Shown here: positions 25,101-33,212 of the stretch, piece after piece
How the letters are laid out: each line of letters opens with the position of its first letter
How positions within the stretch are numbered: position 1 is the first letter of the stretch
DNA from: Palsa-851 sp035534435
GTDB lineage: Bacteria; Chloroflexota; Dormibacteria; Aeolococcales; Aeolococcaceae
DNA length: 64,000 bases
Reading direction: 5' to 3'
Assembly (NCBI GenBank): GCA_035534435.1
Contig: DATLRX010000011.1
Span: 31,171 to 95,170, forward strand
Notes under the pieces: model-generated
The model's database searches: none
The model's input: only the letters and a program-made list of their open reading frames with translations
What the model was told of the DNA's origin: nothing
Made by a program: the position numbers and the translations under genes

Positions 25101-25736
25101 TGGCTCCAGCTCGAAGCCGTGTACGGATACTGGCCCGCGCTCGCCGACGGCAACACCGTGATCGTCTACGACCCCGGCGACATCGACGCCGAGCTCGGAC
25201 GATTCACCTTCCCGCGTCAGAACGAGCAGCAGCGTCTCTGCCTCGCCGACTATGTCCGTCCTGTGGAGGATGCCGCCGACGGCGAGCGCGACGTCATCGC
25301 GCTGCAGGTTGTCACCACCGGCCCCGGTGCGTCCGAGCTGTCCAACCGTCTGCAGGTCGACGGCGCGTACGACGACATGCTCCGAGTCCACGGCTTCGCC
25401 ACGCAAATGGCCGAGGCGACGGCGGAATACGTGCACCACCGCATCCGTCGCGAGCTGCGCCTTCCCGACGAGCAGGGCCGCCGGTACTCGTGGGGCTATC
25501 CGTCGTGTCCCGACCTCGAGGACCACGAGACACTCATGCGCATCGTGCCGGCCGGCGAGATCGGCGTCACGCTGACCGAGGGATATCAGTTCGTGCCGGA
25601 GCAGTCGACGGGGGCGATCGTGCTCCATCATCCGGAAGCCCGCTACTTCGCGGTCTACGGCGGCTCGACGGTCGAGGAGGATGCGCCGGGAGCGCCGGAG
25701 AGCCCGTCCCCACCGCAGGGATACAGCGCCGCTTGA
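22170..25736 (+). CDS. metH: Cobalamin-dependent methionine synthase
   Basis: 1188 residues, close to full-length MetH (about 1200). It methylates homocysteine with 5-methyltetrahydrofolate via methylcobalamin. Domains in order: homocysteine/zinc barrel (about 1-310; Cys in LNCSTG near 232 and the CC pair of GGCCGS near 299), pterin barrel (about 345-600; from LLIGERVNAQGSRA), cobalamin cap and Rossmann domain (about 640-890; GDVHDIGKN near 739 supplies the axial His), and SAM-dependent reactivation domain (about 905-1188; RYSWGYPSCPDLEDH). ATG at 22170 is chosen because the frame upstream overlaps infA. Confidence 0.97.
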   Translation: MTGKERSPFIAALHDRVLVFDGAMGTSLHSENPTIEDYGGAALEGWMDGLAIHAPQIVERVHRGFLDAGCDVIETCSFQATRPRLEEWGQGGLTRELNVTAAQLARRVAGEYSQDGRPRFVAGSIGPTGFLPASSDPSMSRLGFAELVPVFHEQAAALIEGGVDVLIIETQQDILETKAAVFGSRSAVEESGRPVPIIASVSLDVTGRMLLGTDIAAVLAILESLHVDVIGLNCSTGPEHMREPIRYLTSHTAVPVACIPNAGLPLNVEGRAHYPLEAVPMASELASFVREYGVNIVGGCCGSTNEHIRELVQHVRAVHRAPRTSLDTAPRLASAMHAIELHQQPAPLLIGERVNAQGSRAVKRLLLADDYDGILGIARTQVEGGAHALDLCVAVTERSDEADQMRTVVKTLQMSVDAPLVIDSTDADVIHAALEVYPGRGIVNSVNLENGRKRCDAVLPLVRDHGACVIALTIDELGMARTADRKVEIARRIHDLARDEFGLTPDQLMFDALTFTLATGEAEWIDSAHETIEGIRTIKRELPGVLTVLGVSNVSFGLAPHMRPVLNSVFLHHCVEAGLDAAIINPTHVVPYGEIDPQTRRLAEELVFNSVPDALTRFIAHFDGEPSAGGAGLPETADPYEGMTTVERIHAQILHRRKDGIEEQIDLALRDLDAVTVLNTVLLPAMKDVGDRFGSGELILPFVLQSAEVMKRAVAHLEQYLEKREGYTKGKVVLATVYGDVHDIGKNLVNTILSNNGYTVFDLGKQVPLNTILDKAQEIDADAIGLSALLVSTSKQMPACVKELDERGLSYPLIIGGAAINRGFGRRILYLDEERAYAPGVFYCKDAFEGLETIDQLLDPDRHDALLTKVLDEARVHREREREKLERRNAAAAGAGSLPARSAARRDAPIPTVPFWGARVLRDIPIWDVYPHIDRNSLYKMSWQFRGVRDPARWEELLRTELEPRLQRSMEEAVSDGWLQLEAVYGYWPALADGNTVIVYDPGDIDAELGRFTFPRQNEQQRLCLADYVRPVEDAADGERDVIALQVVTTGPGASELSNRLQVDGAYDDMLRVHGFATQMAEATAEYVHHRIRRELRLPDEQGRRYSWGYPSCPDLEDHETLMRIVPAGEIGVTLTEGYQFVPEQSTGAIVLHHPEARYFAVYGGSTVEEDAPGAPESPSPPQGYSAA

Positions 25737-25740
25737 CGTG

Positions 25741-25761
25741 CGGTCGCCTCGCAGGCGATCG
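25741..25761. terminator. Hairpin between convergent metH and the membrane protein gene
   Basis: TCGCCT (25744-25749), loop CGC, AGGCGA (25753-25758), extended by three further pairs including one G-T. It fills most of the 28-nt gap between the convergent stops. No U tract. Confidence 0.5.
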
Positions 25762-25764
25762 GCC

Positions 25765-27426
25765 TCAGCAGAACAGGCTCGCGTCCTTCGACAGCCGCGA
25801 TGCCACGTCGTAGCCGTACACGGAGATGGTGTACGGCCCGCGCGTGTACACGGTCTCGGGTGGTCCGAAGATCGCTGCCGACGGCAGCGACTTCCCGCAG
25901 GACTCACCCGTCCAGGGCGTGATGATGAACGTGGTTCCCGCTGCCGGTGCGTACTCGCCTTTGGGTGCGAAGTCATAGGGACACAGGCTCGCGGCCCCGC
26001 CCGCGCACGCTGTGGAGCCACCGAGCAGCGGCCACACGGACAGCGCGCCGTTCGACCGCCAGTCGAGGTCGTACGACTCCCAGTATCCGGCATAGCCACG
26101 CGTCAGCCCGTGCTCGAGGAGCACGGGCAGCGGGTCATCCGCTGCGGGCACCTGGAGCTGATCGTAGAAGTGCGATGCGTCGAACGTGGCGGTGCTCACC
26201 GCATTGTTGACCGCGAACAGGCCGAACACACCCACGGCCAGGAGCGCCGCCGCGCCGGCGCGTGAGTGCCGGCGCGCGAGCGAGGTGGGTCCGAATCGGA
26301 TGACGATCGCGGGGAGCAGCGCCGCCGCGGCGAGGTAGCAGCCGACGAGATAGCGCCCCTGCATCGGAGCCCCACCCGCACCGTAGCCGAGGAAGACGAA
26401 GGCGCCGAGCAGGAACGCGAACGCCATGCCCCAGAAGAGTCCATACGCCGCGAGCGACGTCTCCACCGATGCGGGCCGCGGGCCGGCGACGGTGCGCTGT
26501 CCAGCACCGACCGCCACAAGAGCGACAACGCTGCCCACGGCGACGACGCAGAGTCCCGCAGCGAGCACGGATATCGCCTCGCCGTACCATCCGCCACCGA
26601 TCGTCCATGCGAGCGTCTGCATCGCCAGCCCGATGCCACGGATGACGCCGCTGATACCGCCGCTGCCGGGCAGGATGGAAACGGTGCGGATTCCCTGCAC
26701 GCTCATCACGAGGAACGAGAGGCATGCCGCGACGAGCGTGCCGGACAATGTGACGAGGGACGAGCGGACCTGATGCGCGGGGAGGCGCCGGCGCAGCACC
26801 GCGACCGTCGCGATGTACGGCACGACTCCGAACGCGAGCAGCTGCGGGTCGGTGACGACACCCACGCCGACGGCGACGCCGACGAGCACAGAGCGAGATA
26901 CGCTGCGCTGCTCGCGCACATCGAGCACGAGGTGCCACGCGAGCAGGACCGCGGCGGCGTAGGTGGTGATGTGGTTGTCGGGAAACAGCAGCGGCCACAG
27001 CACCACCGTCGGGAGCACGAGCAGCAGCACCGACGTGAGGAATGTTCCCTTGCGACCGAGCACGAGGTGCGCGGTGCGCACGAGGAGCAATCCCATCGCC
27101 ACCGTGAGCACAGGTCCGGTCCAGTACTCGATGCCGGCGCGGAACGGCACCCACTGGAGCAGCTCGTCGAACCAGATGACGCCGATCGACGTCTGCGTCG
27201 GCAGGAGTTGCGGACCGTGGCCCGTCGCGAGTCCCTGGGCGATGTAGCTCAGCTCCGGCGCGTCGCTGAAGCGGTAGACCGCCGCAAGGAGCGTCGGCAA
27301 CCGCAGCAACGTGACGGTGAAGGACACGAGCGCGGCCACGCCCGCGAGCCCGCCGAGGATGCCGAGAGTCTTCAGGCGCCTCGACCCGGCGCGGGACACC
27401 ACCGCGATGGTCTGTACATCCGCCAC
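25765..27426 (-). CDS. Polytopic membrane protein, GT-C-like (putative glycosyltransferase)
   Basis: 553 residues with one N-terminal helix, about ten further membrane helices and a C-terminal extracellular domain (about 430-553) containing several Cys. The first loop carries acidic residues (RFSDAPELSYIAQG), as in GT-C glycosyltransferases of the GT39/GT83 type, but no firm family signature is seen. GTG at 27426 is chosen because a TAGGCT element lies 7 nt upstream; the longer frame adds low-complexity basic sequence that shadows the neighbour. A lipid-sugar transferase role is an inference. Confidence 0.65.
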   Translation of the reverse strand: MADVQTIAVVSRAGSRRLKTLGILGGLAGVAALVSFTVTLLRLPTLLAAVYRFSDAPELSYIAQGLATGHGPQLLPTQTSIGVIWFDELLQWVPFRAGIEYWTGPVLTVAMGLLLVRTAHLVLGRKGTFLTSVLLLVLPTVVLWPLLFPDNHITTYAAAVLLAWHLVLDVREQRSVSRSVLVGVAVGVGVVTDPQLLAFGVVPYIATVAVLRRRLPAHQVRSSLVTLSGTLVAACLSFLVMSVQGIRTVSILPGSGGISGVIRGIGLAMQTLAWTIGGGWYGEAISVLAAGLCVVAVGSVVALVAVGAGQRTVAGPRPASVETSLAAYGLFWGMAFAFLLGAFVFLGYGAGGAPMQGRYLVGCYLAAAALLPAIVIRFGPTSLARRHSRAGAAALLAVGVFGLFAVNNAVSTATFDASHFYDQLQVPAADDPLPVLLEHGLTRGYAGYWESYDLDWRSNGALSVWPLLGGSTACAGGAASLCPYDFAPKGEYAPAAGTTFIITPWTGESCGKSLPSAAIFGPPETVYTRGPYTISVYGYDVASRLSKDASLFC

Positions 27427-27433
27427 CCGGCAC

Positions 27434-27439
27434 AGCCTA
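27434..27439 (-). promoter_or_regulatory. -10 element of the polytopic membrane protein gene (leaderless)
   Basis: TAGGCT on the minus strand, 7 nt before the GTG. Confidence 0.5.
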
Positions 27440-27493
27440 GGCGCGACCGGCTCCGTGGTCCCGTTTCGATGCGCGAATGTGACGCCCCCGGCG

Positions 27494-27787
27494 CTACTCC
27501 GCGTAGCGGCGGATGCGCTCGTCCTCCGCGCCGTGCTCGTGCTGGTACAGCGAGCACGACTCCGGCGACGAGATGCACGGCGGCACGGGGTGGCGGCCGG
27601 TGAACCGGTGGGTGTGCCGGTCGACATGGCAGTCGGCCTTGTAGCGGGTCAGGAGACCGAAGGGCCCGGCGCTCTCGCGGAGGATCTGCTCCAGATACGG
27701 GCACCGGCGGCCGTGCGGACGCGACTGCGCGGACTGGCGATGCGGCTCCGGGCGGCCTCGTTGCGGCGGTGGTGGTTCTGGTCGCAT
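27494..27787 (-). CDS. Small four-cysteine protein (unknown)
   Basis: 97 residues. A Pro/Arg-rich N-terminus is followed by CPYLEQIL (C29), then ADCHVDRHTHRFTG (C53 with nearby His), PPCIS (C71) and ESCSLYQHE (C78). The four Cys plus clustered His suggest a zinc or iron-sulfur binding fold. No named family is recognised. Support that it is a gene: the Cys-rich composition is not that of an antisense shadow, and a TACACT element lies 9 nt before its ATG. Confidence 0.6.
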   Translation of the reverse strand: MRPEPPPPQRGRPEPHRQSAQSRPHGRRCPYLEQILRESAGPFGLLTRYKADCHVDRHTHRFTGRHPVPPCISSPESCSLYQHEHGAEDERIRRYAE

Positions 27788-27796
27788 CGCCCCCCG

Positions 27797-27802
27797 AGTG
27801 TA
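27797..27802 (-). promoter_or_regulatory. -10 element of the four-Cys gene (leaderless)
   Basis: TACACT on the minus strand, 9 nt before the ATG, separated by a G-rich run that is not a normal Shine-Dalgarno sequence. Confidence 0.5.
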
Positions 27803-27808
27803 GTGCTC

Positions 27809-28198
27809 CTACTGGGCGAGCATCGACTGGATGCGCGAGGCGAGTTCCTTGATCTTGAAGGGCTTGGCGAGCGTCTGGACGTTGCCGTATGCCTCGAGCT
27901 TCGGAGCCGTCGAGGCGTTGACGAGCGCACTCACCACGAGGACCTTCGGGTCGCTGCCGTGGTCGGAGCGGATCCGCTCGAGCACCTGGGTTCCCGAGAG
28001 GTCGCCCGGCAGCATGAGGTCGAGCAGCACGAGGTCAGGCTGGAACTCCCCGAACGCCGCGAGGCCTTCGTCGCCGCTCTTCGCCACCTTCACCTCATAG
28101 CCCTCCATCGTGCAGAGCAGAGATTCGATGTCGGCGAGCGCGTAATAGTCCTCGATGATCAGGACCTTCTTCATGGCGGTACTCGTCGCTGGGCTCAT
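27809..28198 (-). CDS. Single-domain response regulator (CheY-like)
   Basis: 129 residues from the ATG at 28198, or 121 from the ATG at 28174 (MKKVLIIED). The receiver domain has acidic pocket E16-D17, phospho-acceptor D60 in LVLLDLMLP, S90 in VVSAL and K112 in LAKPFK. There is no output domain, so it acts by protein contact, perhaps with kinases such as those at 36.8 or 60.3 kb. The longer start is preferred because a TATATT extended -10 places the transcription start about 5 nt before it. Confidence 0.9.
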   Translation of the reverse strand: MSPATSTAMKKVLIIEDYYALADIESLLCTMEGYEVKVAKSGDEGLAAFGEFQPDLVLLDLMLPGDLSGTQVLERIRSDHGSDPKVLVVSALVNASTAPKLEAYGNVQTLAKPFKIKELASRIQSMLAQ

Positions 28199-28212
28199 GG
28201 TGGGGCGGGCCG

Positions 28213-28218
28213 AATATA
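28213..28218 (-). promoter_or_regulatory. Extended -10 element of the CheY-like gene
   Basis: TATATT preceded by TGC on the minus strand, 14 nt before the ATG at 28198. Confidence 0.6.
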
Positions 28219-28280
28219 GCACGGGGTTTTCCGCCGTTCCGAGCATGTCGACTGCGTGACCGATCCGTCACCCTTGTACG

Positions 28281-28310
28281 CGGGCCGACACGACGGTCGG
28301 CGTCGGCCCG
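28281..28310 (-). terminator. Hairpin terminator of the thiolase gene
   Basis: CGGGCCGAC (28281-28289) and GTCGGCCCG (28302-28310) form a perfect 9-bp stem with a 12-nt loop, beginning 1 nt past the thiolase stop. No U tract follows. Confidence 0.55.
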
Positions 28311-28311
28311 G

Positions 28312-29478
28312 TCAGATCGACCGGTCGATCAGCGTCCCTGTGCCGAGACCGCCGCCGCAGCACATCGCCTGCAGGCCGTATCGCGCGTTGCGGCGCTCGA
28401 GCTCGTGGAGCAACGTCGTCATGAGGCGCGCGCCGCTGGCGCCGAGCGGGTGGCCCAGCGCGATGGCGCCGCCGTTGACGTTCACCCGCTCCATGTCGGG
28501 GTGATGCTCCTGTGCCCAGGCCAGCACCACCGGTGCGAAGGCCTCGTTGATCTCGAAGAGGTCGACGTCGCCGATGGTGAGGCCGGACCGCTGCAGCAGC
28601 CGCGCGGTCGCGGGAATGGGGCCGGTGAGCATCGTGACGGGGTCGACGCCGACCACGGTCTGACCCGCGATGCGCGCGCGGGGCGTGACTCCAAGGGCCA
28701 ACGCGCGCTCCACCGACATGAGCAGCACGGCCGCCGCGCCGTCGGTGATCTGCGAGCTGTTGCCGGCGTGCATGATGCCGTCGGGCTTGAACGAGGGCTG
28801 CAACGCCGCGAGCGTCTGCACCGTCGTGTCCGCGCGGATCCCCTGGTCCTGGCTGATCACTCGACCATCGCCGTTGGCGCCGACGACCACGGGCGCGATC
28901 TCACGGTCGAACCGCCCCGCCGCCTGCGCCTCACCGGCGCGGCGCTGCGACTCGGCGGAGAACTCGTCGGCCTGCTCGCGAGTGATGTGCCACTGCTCGG
29001 CGATCATCTCGGCCGACAGTCCCTGGGGAACCAGGTTGTAGACCTCGAGCAGTTCGGGTGGGAACGGCGCGCCGGGGCCCTGGAAGACGGTGCTGCCCAT
29101 CGGCACGCGGCTCATGCTCTCGACCCCTGCCGCGATCGTGATGTCGCACACGCCGGACTGGATGAGATTGGCGGCGAAGTGGATCGCCTGCTGTGACGAA
29201 CCGCACTGCCGGTCGACCGTGGTCGCCGGGACCTCGACCGGGAACCCGGCGGCGAGCGTCGCCTGGCGTCCGATGTTCACCGACTGCTCGCCCGTCTGGC
29301 TGACGCATCCGAAGATGACGTCGCCGACCATCGCCGGGTCGATGCCGGCACGGCCGGTGACCTCGCGAAGGACGTGGGCGGCGAGCAGCACCGGGTGGAC
29401 GTCGCGGAGGTCCCCGTTGCGCTGGTTGCCACGGCCCAGCGGGGTACGTACGGCTTCAACGATCACGACGTCAGTCAT
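28312..29478 (-). CDS. Acetyl-CoA acetyltransferase (thiolase family)
   Basis: 388 residues. Thiolase N-terminus VIVEAVRTPLGRG, nucleophile C92 in DRQCGSSQQA, NEAF near 315, the His of GGAIALGHPLGASGAR near 341 and the second Cys of CCGGGLGTG near 372. It forms or cleaves 3-ketoacyl-CoA; sequence alone does not separate a biosynthetic acetoacetyl-CoA thiolase from a degradative FadA type. It stands alone, without FadB or hydroxyacyl-CoA dehydrogenase neighbours. A GGAAAG lies before the ATG. Confidence 0.92.
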   Translation of the reverse strand: MTDVVIVEAVRTPLGRGNQRNGDLRDVHPVLLAAHVLREVTGRAGIDPAMVGDVIFGCVSQTGEQSVNIGRQATLAAGFPVEVPATTVDRQCGSSQQAIHFAANLIQSGVCDITIAAGVESMSRVPMGSTVFQGPGAPFPPELLEVYNLVPQGLSAEMIAEQWHITREQADEFSAESQRRAGEAQAAGRFDREIAPVVVGANGDGRVISQDQGIRADTTVQTLAALQPSFKPDGIMHAGNSSQITDGAAAVLLMSVERALALGVTPRARIAGQTVVGVDPVTMLTGPIPATARLLQRSGLTIGDVDLFEINEAFAPVVLAWAQEHHPDMERVNVNGGAIALGHPLGASGARLMTTLLHELERRNARYGLQAMCCGGGLGTGTLIDRSI

Positions 29479-29529
29479 GGGTTCTCACTTTCCGATGGTG
29501 TGGCGTTCGCAAAAGCTCGTCGATAGCCA

Positions 29530-29535
29530 ACCTTA
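29530..29535 (-). promoter_or_regulatory. Possible -10 element of the thiolase gene
   Basis: TAAGGT on the minus strand about 50 nt before the ATG, which would give a leader containing a GGAAAG ribosome-binding site. Confidence 0.3.
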
Positions 29536-29561
29536 GCAGCGGGTCCGGGCGAGCGGCCTCC

Positions 29562-31157
29562 TCAGCCGTCGAAGCGGTAGACGGAGATCAGCGCCGGCCG
29601 CGCCGTCGACGGGTCGACCGGGTTGGCGGGCGACCGCTCCGTGGCCACGAGCGTCCAGCCGGCAGGTGGTGCCGGGTCGACCCCGTCATTGAGCACGAGC
29701 ACGTCTCCCGGCGACGCGGTGGGCTCGACGAGCTGAGGCGGCGTGACCTGCATGCCGAGCGCCGTGAGACCGGGAGTGGCATCGTCGGTCACCGGATCCG
29801 CCGGTGGCGCCGGCAGGAGCGCGAAGAACGCCTCGATGTACGGTGGATCGAGGTTGCTCGACAGGTAGACCCGGTGCCCGCCCGCCTCCGCGCGCGCCGT
29901 CGTGATGGCGGCGATCTCCCCGGTGTCGAAATCGATCGCGGCCCGGTTGGGGTACGCCGTGTAGAGATCGACGGTGAAGAGCGCCCCCTGAACGAGCAGC
30001 CCCGCCGCGAGCACCCCGGTCACCGCGAGGAGCGCCTGGGGCCGGTCCCCGACGGCCTTGCGGATGCCGTCGGCGCCGAGGATCGCCAGCACGACGAGCA
30101 GGGGGAGCATTCCCGACGAGCGCAGCGCGTGCGGCGTCCCGTTGTTGGTGAGCGCGGCGGCGATCGGCGCCAGGACGATGGCCGCCGCGAGGAACTGGAT
30201 GAGCGGCTGCCGCCGCCGCTGCCAGCAGACGAGCAGCCCGGCCACCAGCAGCGGCGCGGTGACCCACAGCAGCATCCCGCCGATCCCGGTGTTCTGGCGG
30301 GGATTCGCATCGCCGTTGACAAACAGGAAGCTCGGCGAGAAGTAGGTGATGTAGTTGACGAGAAAGCGGTCGACGACGACGTTGAGCGGCGCGCCGTCGG
30401 CCCAGATGCTGATCAGGCCGAACCGCCCGGTCAGGGCCCCGGGATTGAGGAGCGAGTAGACCCCGAGCACCACGTACCCCATGAAGACGGGCACCATCGC
30501 CCGCCACCAGCCGGACGTGCGGGCGACCCCCCAGACCACCGCAAGGGCGATCGCTATCAAAAGCACCTCGAGGCGCGCGGTCGTGTAGCCGTAGATGGCG
30601 AAGGCGAGGAACACGCCGGCCAGGCCGAACTGTCGCGGCGTGGGCGTGCGCGCCGACAGACACCAGACCGCCGCCGACAGGAGCGCGACCATCGAGATCG
30701 TCTCGAACCCGACGCGGCTCTCGATGACGAGCCACGGTGTCAGCGCGGTGAGCAGCAGCGTGCCGAGCGTGATGACCCTCGACCCCGTGAGCCGCCACGC
30801 TGCGGCCGACAGGAAGCCGACCACCGCGAGGCCGAAGATCGCCGCCGGGAAGCGCTCCACCGCCACGGTCAGCGGCAGGAACCGCACCAGCGCGGCGACG
30901 CTGTAGACGTAGACCGGGTTCTTGTACTCGCCAAACGCCTCGAAGAAGAGCGGGAGGTGGATGCCGTGCTCGTCGACGCCGAAGTGGGCGATCGTCCAGG
31001 CGTTGTAGCCGATCGACGCCTCGTCGACGTACAGGCCGGGAGGAGATCCCGCCAGATCCACGATATTGCGCACCGCGACGAGCGCGGCGCAGAAGGCGAA
31101 GGCGCCGATCCAGAGACGGCGGTGTCCCCGCCCGGTATCCGGCTCCGGGTCACCCAC
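29562..31157 (-). CDS. Dolichyl-phosphate-mannose mannosyltransferase-like membrane glycosyltransferase (GT39/GT83)
   Basis: 531 residues with about 10-12 membrane helices and a C-terminal extracellular domain (about 400-531). The first extracellular loop has the GT-C catalytic acidic pair in YVDEASIGYNAW and a second DEHG, then FGEYKNPVYVY. Such enzymes transfer a sugar from a polyprenyl-phosphate donor to protein or lipid. The start overlaps the end of the amidotransferase by 8 nt, so it is the last gene of the tldD-pmbA-amidotransferase run. Confidence 0.8.
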   Translation of the reverse strand: MGDPEPDTGRGHRRLWIGAFAFCAALVAVRNIVDLAGSPPGLYVDEASIGYNAWTIAHFGVDEHGIHLPLFFEAFGEYKNPVYVYSVAALVRFLPLTVAVERFPAAIFGLAVVGFLSAAAWRLTGSRVITLGTLLLTALTPWLVIESRVGFETISMVALLSAAVWCLSARTPTPRQFGLAGVFLAFAIYGYTTARLEVLLIAIALAVVWGVARTSGWWRAMVPVFMGYVVLGVYSLLNPGALTGRFGLISIWADGAPLNVVVDRFLVNYITYFSPSFLFVNGDANPRQNTGIGGMLLWVTAPLLVAGLLVCWQRRRQPLIQFLAAAIVLAPIAAALTNNGTPHALRSSGMLPLLVVLAILGADGIRKAVGDRPQALLAVTGVLAAGLLVQGALFTVDLYTAYPNRAAIDFDTGEIAAITTARAEAGGHRVYLSSNLDPPYIEAFFALLPAPPADPVTDDATPGLTALGMQVTPPQLVEPTASPGDVLVLNDGVDPAPPAGWTLVATERSPANPVDPSTARPALISVYRFDG

Positions 31158-31872
31158 GAGCTGCGGCGACGAAGTCCTGGAACAGCCTGCGTGCCCAGGG
31201 GCGCTCGAGATACAGCTCCTCGGGATGGCACTGCACCCCGACCACGAAGCGCCGTCCCGGGTGCTCGACCGCCTCGACGAGGCCGTCGTGCGCTCGCGCG
31301 CTCACGACGAGATCGTGCCCCAGATCGCGCACCGCCTGGTGATGCATGCTGTTGACGTCGACCCGCTCGTCGCCGGCGATGGTGTGGAGGCGCGACTCCG
31401 GCAGCACCTCGATGTGGTGGGTGACCTCGCCGCGCGTGCTCGGGGGATAGTGGTTGTGCTCCGTGGCGAGCATCGCGCCGACGTCCTGCCAGAGCGTCCC
31501 GCCGAGCGCCACGTTCAGCACCTGGGCGCCTCTGCAGATCGCCAGCAGCGGCTTGTCCGCCTCGAGTGCCCAGCGCGCCAGCAGCATCTCGGCTCGATCG
31601 AGCTCAGGGTCGACCTCGACCGAGCAGTCGGCGCGGATCTCCTCGCCGTACAGCGTCGGTTGCACGTCTGGCCCGCCCGGGAGGCAGAGACCGTCGCAGA
31701 GGTCGAACAGCCGGCGCAACGTCGCTTCGGAGAGCGACACGCTCATCCCCACCGGGGTCGCGCCCGCTGCTTCCAGCGCGTCGAAATAGGCGCGATTGCG
31801 CGCCAGCACCGGCGGAAGGTTCAGCTCGGCCGGCGCGCGCAGCGTGATGCCGATCAGCGGTGGCCGCGTCAT
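31150..31872 (-). CDS. Gamma-glutamyl-gamma-aminobutyrate hydrolase-like class I amidotransferase (peptidase C26)
   Basis: 240 residues. Nucleophile C113 in AICRGAQVLNVALGG, oxyanion GGPDV (66-70), and the H216/E218 pair in GVQCHPEE complete the triad. It resembles PuuD, which hydrolyses gamma-glutamyl amides. No putrescine pathway genes are nearby; adjacency to TldD/PmbA suggests a peptide or gamma-glutamyl substrate instead. It starts 17 nt after pmbA. Confidence 0.82.
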   Translation of the reverse strand: MTRPPLIGITLRAPAELNLPPVLARNRAYFDALEAAGATPVGMSVSLSEATLRRLFDLCDGLCLPGGPDVQPTLYGEEIRADCSVEVDPELDRAEMLLARWALEADKPLLAICRGAQVLNVALGGTLWQDVGAMLATEHNHYPPSTRGEVTHHIEVLPESRLHTIAGDERVDVNSMHHQAVRDLGHDLVVSARAHDGLVEAVEHPGRRFVVGVQCHPEELYLERPWARRLFQDFVAAARG

Positions 31873-31889
31873 GGAGCCATCTTCGCCGG

Positions 31890-33212
31890 TCAGGACGAGA
31901 AGGTGAACCGATTGATGCGCAACCAGGGCGCGAGCACGCCCGACTCGCCTTCCCCGAGCTCGAGGCGCCGCTCGCGGCTCACGTCGACGACGCCGTCGAG
32001 CGCGCCGACGATGCTCTCTGTGAAGCGGAGGTCCTTCACGGGCCGGGTGATCCGGCCGTTCTCGATGAGGAACGTCCCCTCACGGGTCATGCCGGTGATG
32101 ACCGTACGCAGCGGGTGCACGTCGCGGACGTACCAGAAGCGCGTGACGTACAGCCCGCGCGATACCGAGGACACCATGTCCTTCCAGGGAGTCGTCCCCG
32201 CGTCCATCACCACGTGGCGCGGCAGCGGTCCCCGCGTGTTCGGCTGCGGGAGGGAATGGCCGGTTGAAGAGACGCCGTCGCGCAGCGCGGTGGGCGTGTC
32301 GTACACGACACCGGCACACACTCCGTGATCGATGAGGCGCAGCGCCTGCGTCGACACACCCTCGGCGTCGAACGGAAACGGAAAGACGTCGAGTGCCGTC
32401 GCGTCGTCGCGGATGGTGACGAGCTCGCTCATCAACCGCTCGTCCATGCGCATGAAGCTGCGGTGCTCCTGGGTCGCCAGGGCGCTGAAGCCGACCCACG
32501 CGAGGTGCTCGAGCAGATCCGTGACCGCATATGGGGAGAGCACGACCTCGTAGTCGCCGGGATCGATCGCCGTCGCGCCCTGGTTGCGCTCGCAGGTGTC
32601 GACGACCTCGGTGGCGAGACCGTCGACGTCGAGCGCGTCGACGTCCGCCGAATGCCGCGATGCGTAGCCGCCGCCGTCGTCGCCGCGGGCCACGCTGACG
32701 ACGCTGGCCTGCGTCGCGGTGGCGGCGCGGCGCACGCCGGCGGTGGTCACGATGGCGGTCGTGCGCGTGCCGGTGCTCAGCGCGCCGTACGCGTTGACGT
32801 CGTGCGCCCGCGCAGCGCCGGTCACGATCGACACCAGCCCGGCGCGCTGTTCCGGCGTCGCCGCGGCCGTGGCCGGCGCGAAGGCGACCGGCCCGCCCGC
32901 ACGGTGGTCCGGCGCCGGCAGCGGCGAGACGCCGGAACCGGTGCCGACGCGCCGGCTCTCCTCCGCAGCGTGCAGCGCCCGCTCGACCGCGGCCTCACCA
33001 AAGCCGCGTACCTCACCGACGCCGACTCGGTTGTCGTCGATCAGCCGCACGCGGACGTAGCGCGACCGCTCCGCGACGCTCTGATGGATCTCGTTGCCGG
33101 CAAACCGGGTCAGCTCGCTCGTGTCGTCGACGATGACCAGCTCGGCATCGCCACGCTCCAGACGGGCGAGCGCCGCGTCGCCGGCTGCGAGCAGCTCGTC
33201 GTCACGGCTCAT
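31890..33212 (-). CDS. pmbA: TldD/PmbA family protein, PmbA-type subunit
   Basis: 440 residues from the ATG at 33212, which overlaps the tldD TGA. It has the family's beta architecture without the HExxxH motif, as expected for the non-catalytic PmbA/TldE partner, and ends in the conserved GRITRPVKDLRFTESI segment and an arginine/glutamate-rich C-terminus. TldD-PmbA heterodimers degrade unfolded peptides and mature some RiPPs. The frame continues upstream inside tldD, but the ATGA start is preferred. Confidence 0.87.
   Translation of the reverse strand: MSRDDELLAAGDAALARLERGDAELVIVDDTSELTRFAGNEIHQSVAERSRYVRVRLIDDNRVGVGEVRGFGEAAVERALHAAEESRRVGTGSGVSPLPAPDHRAGGPVAFAPATAAATPEQRAGLVSIVTGAARAHDVNAYGALSTGTRTTAIVTTAGVRRAATATQASVVSVARGDDGGGYASRHSADVDALDVDGLATEVVDTCERNQGATAIDPGDYEVVLSPYAVTDLLEHLAWVGFSALATQEHRSFMRMDERLMSELVTIRDDATALDVFPFPFDAEGVSTQALRLIDHGVCAGVVYDTPTALRDGVSSTGHSLPQPNTRGPLPRHVVMDAGTTPWKDMVSSVSRGLYVTRFWYVRDVHPLRTVITGMTREGTFLIENGRITRPVKDLRFTESIVGALDGVVDVSRERRLELGEGESGVLAPWLRINRFTFSS

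Noticed and set aside
21690..26099. 1469-codon open frame on the minus strand
   Set aside because: It lies opposite metH and infA; its Arg/His/Asp-rich composition is the usual antisense shadow in G+C-rich DNA, and metH is certain.
25765..27627. Longer N-terminus for the polytopic membrane protein
   Set aside because: The first 67 codons are low-complexity and overlap the four-Cys gene; a promoter element marks GTG 27426.
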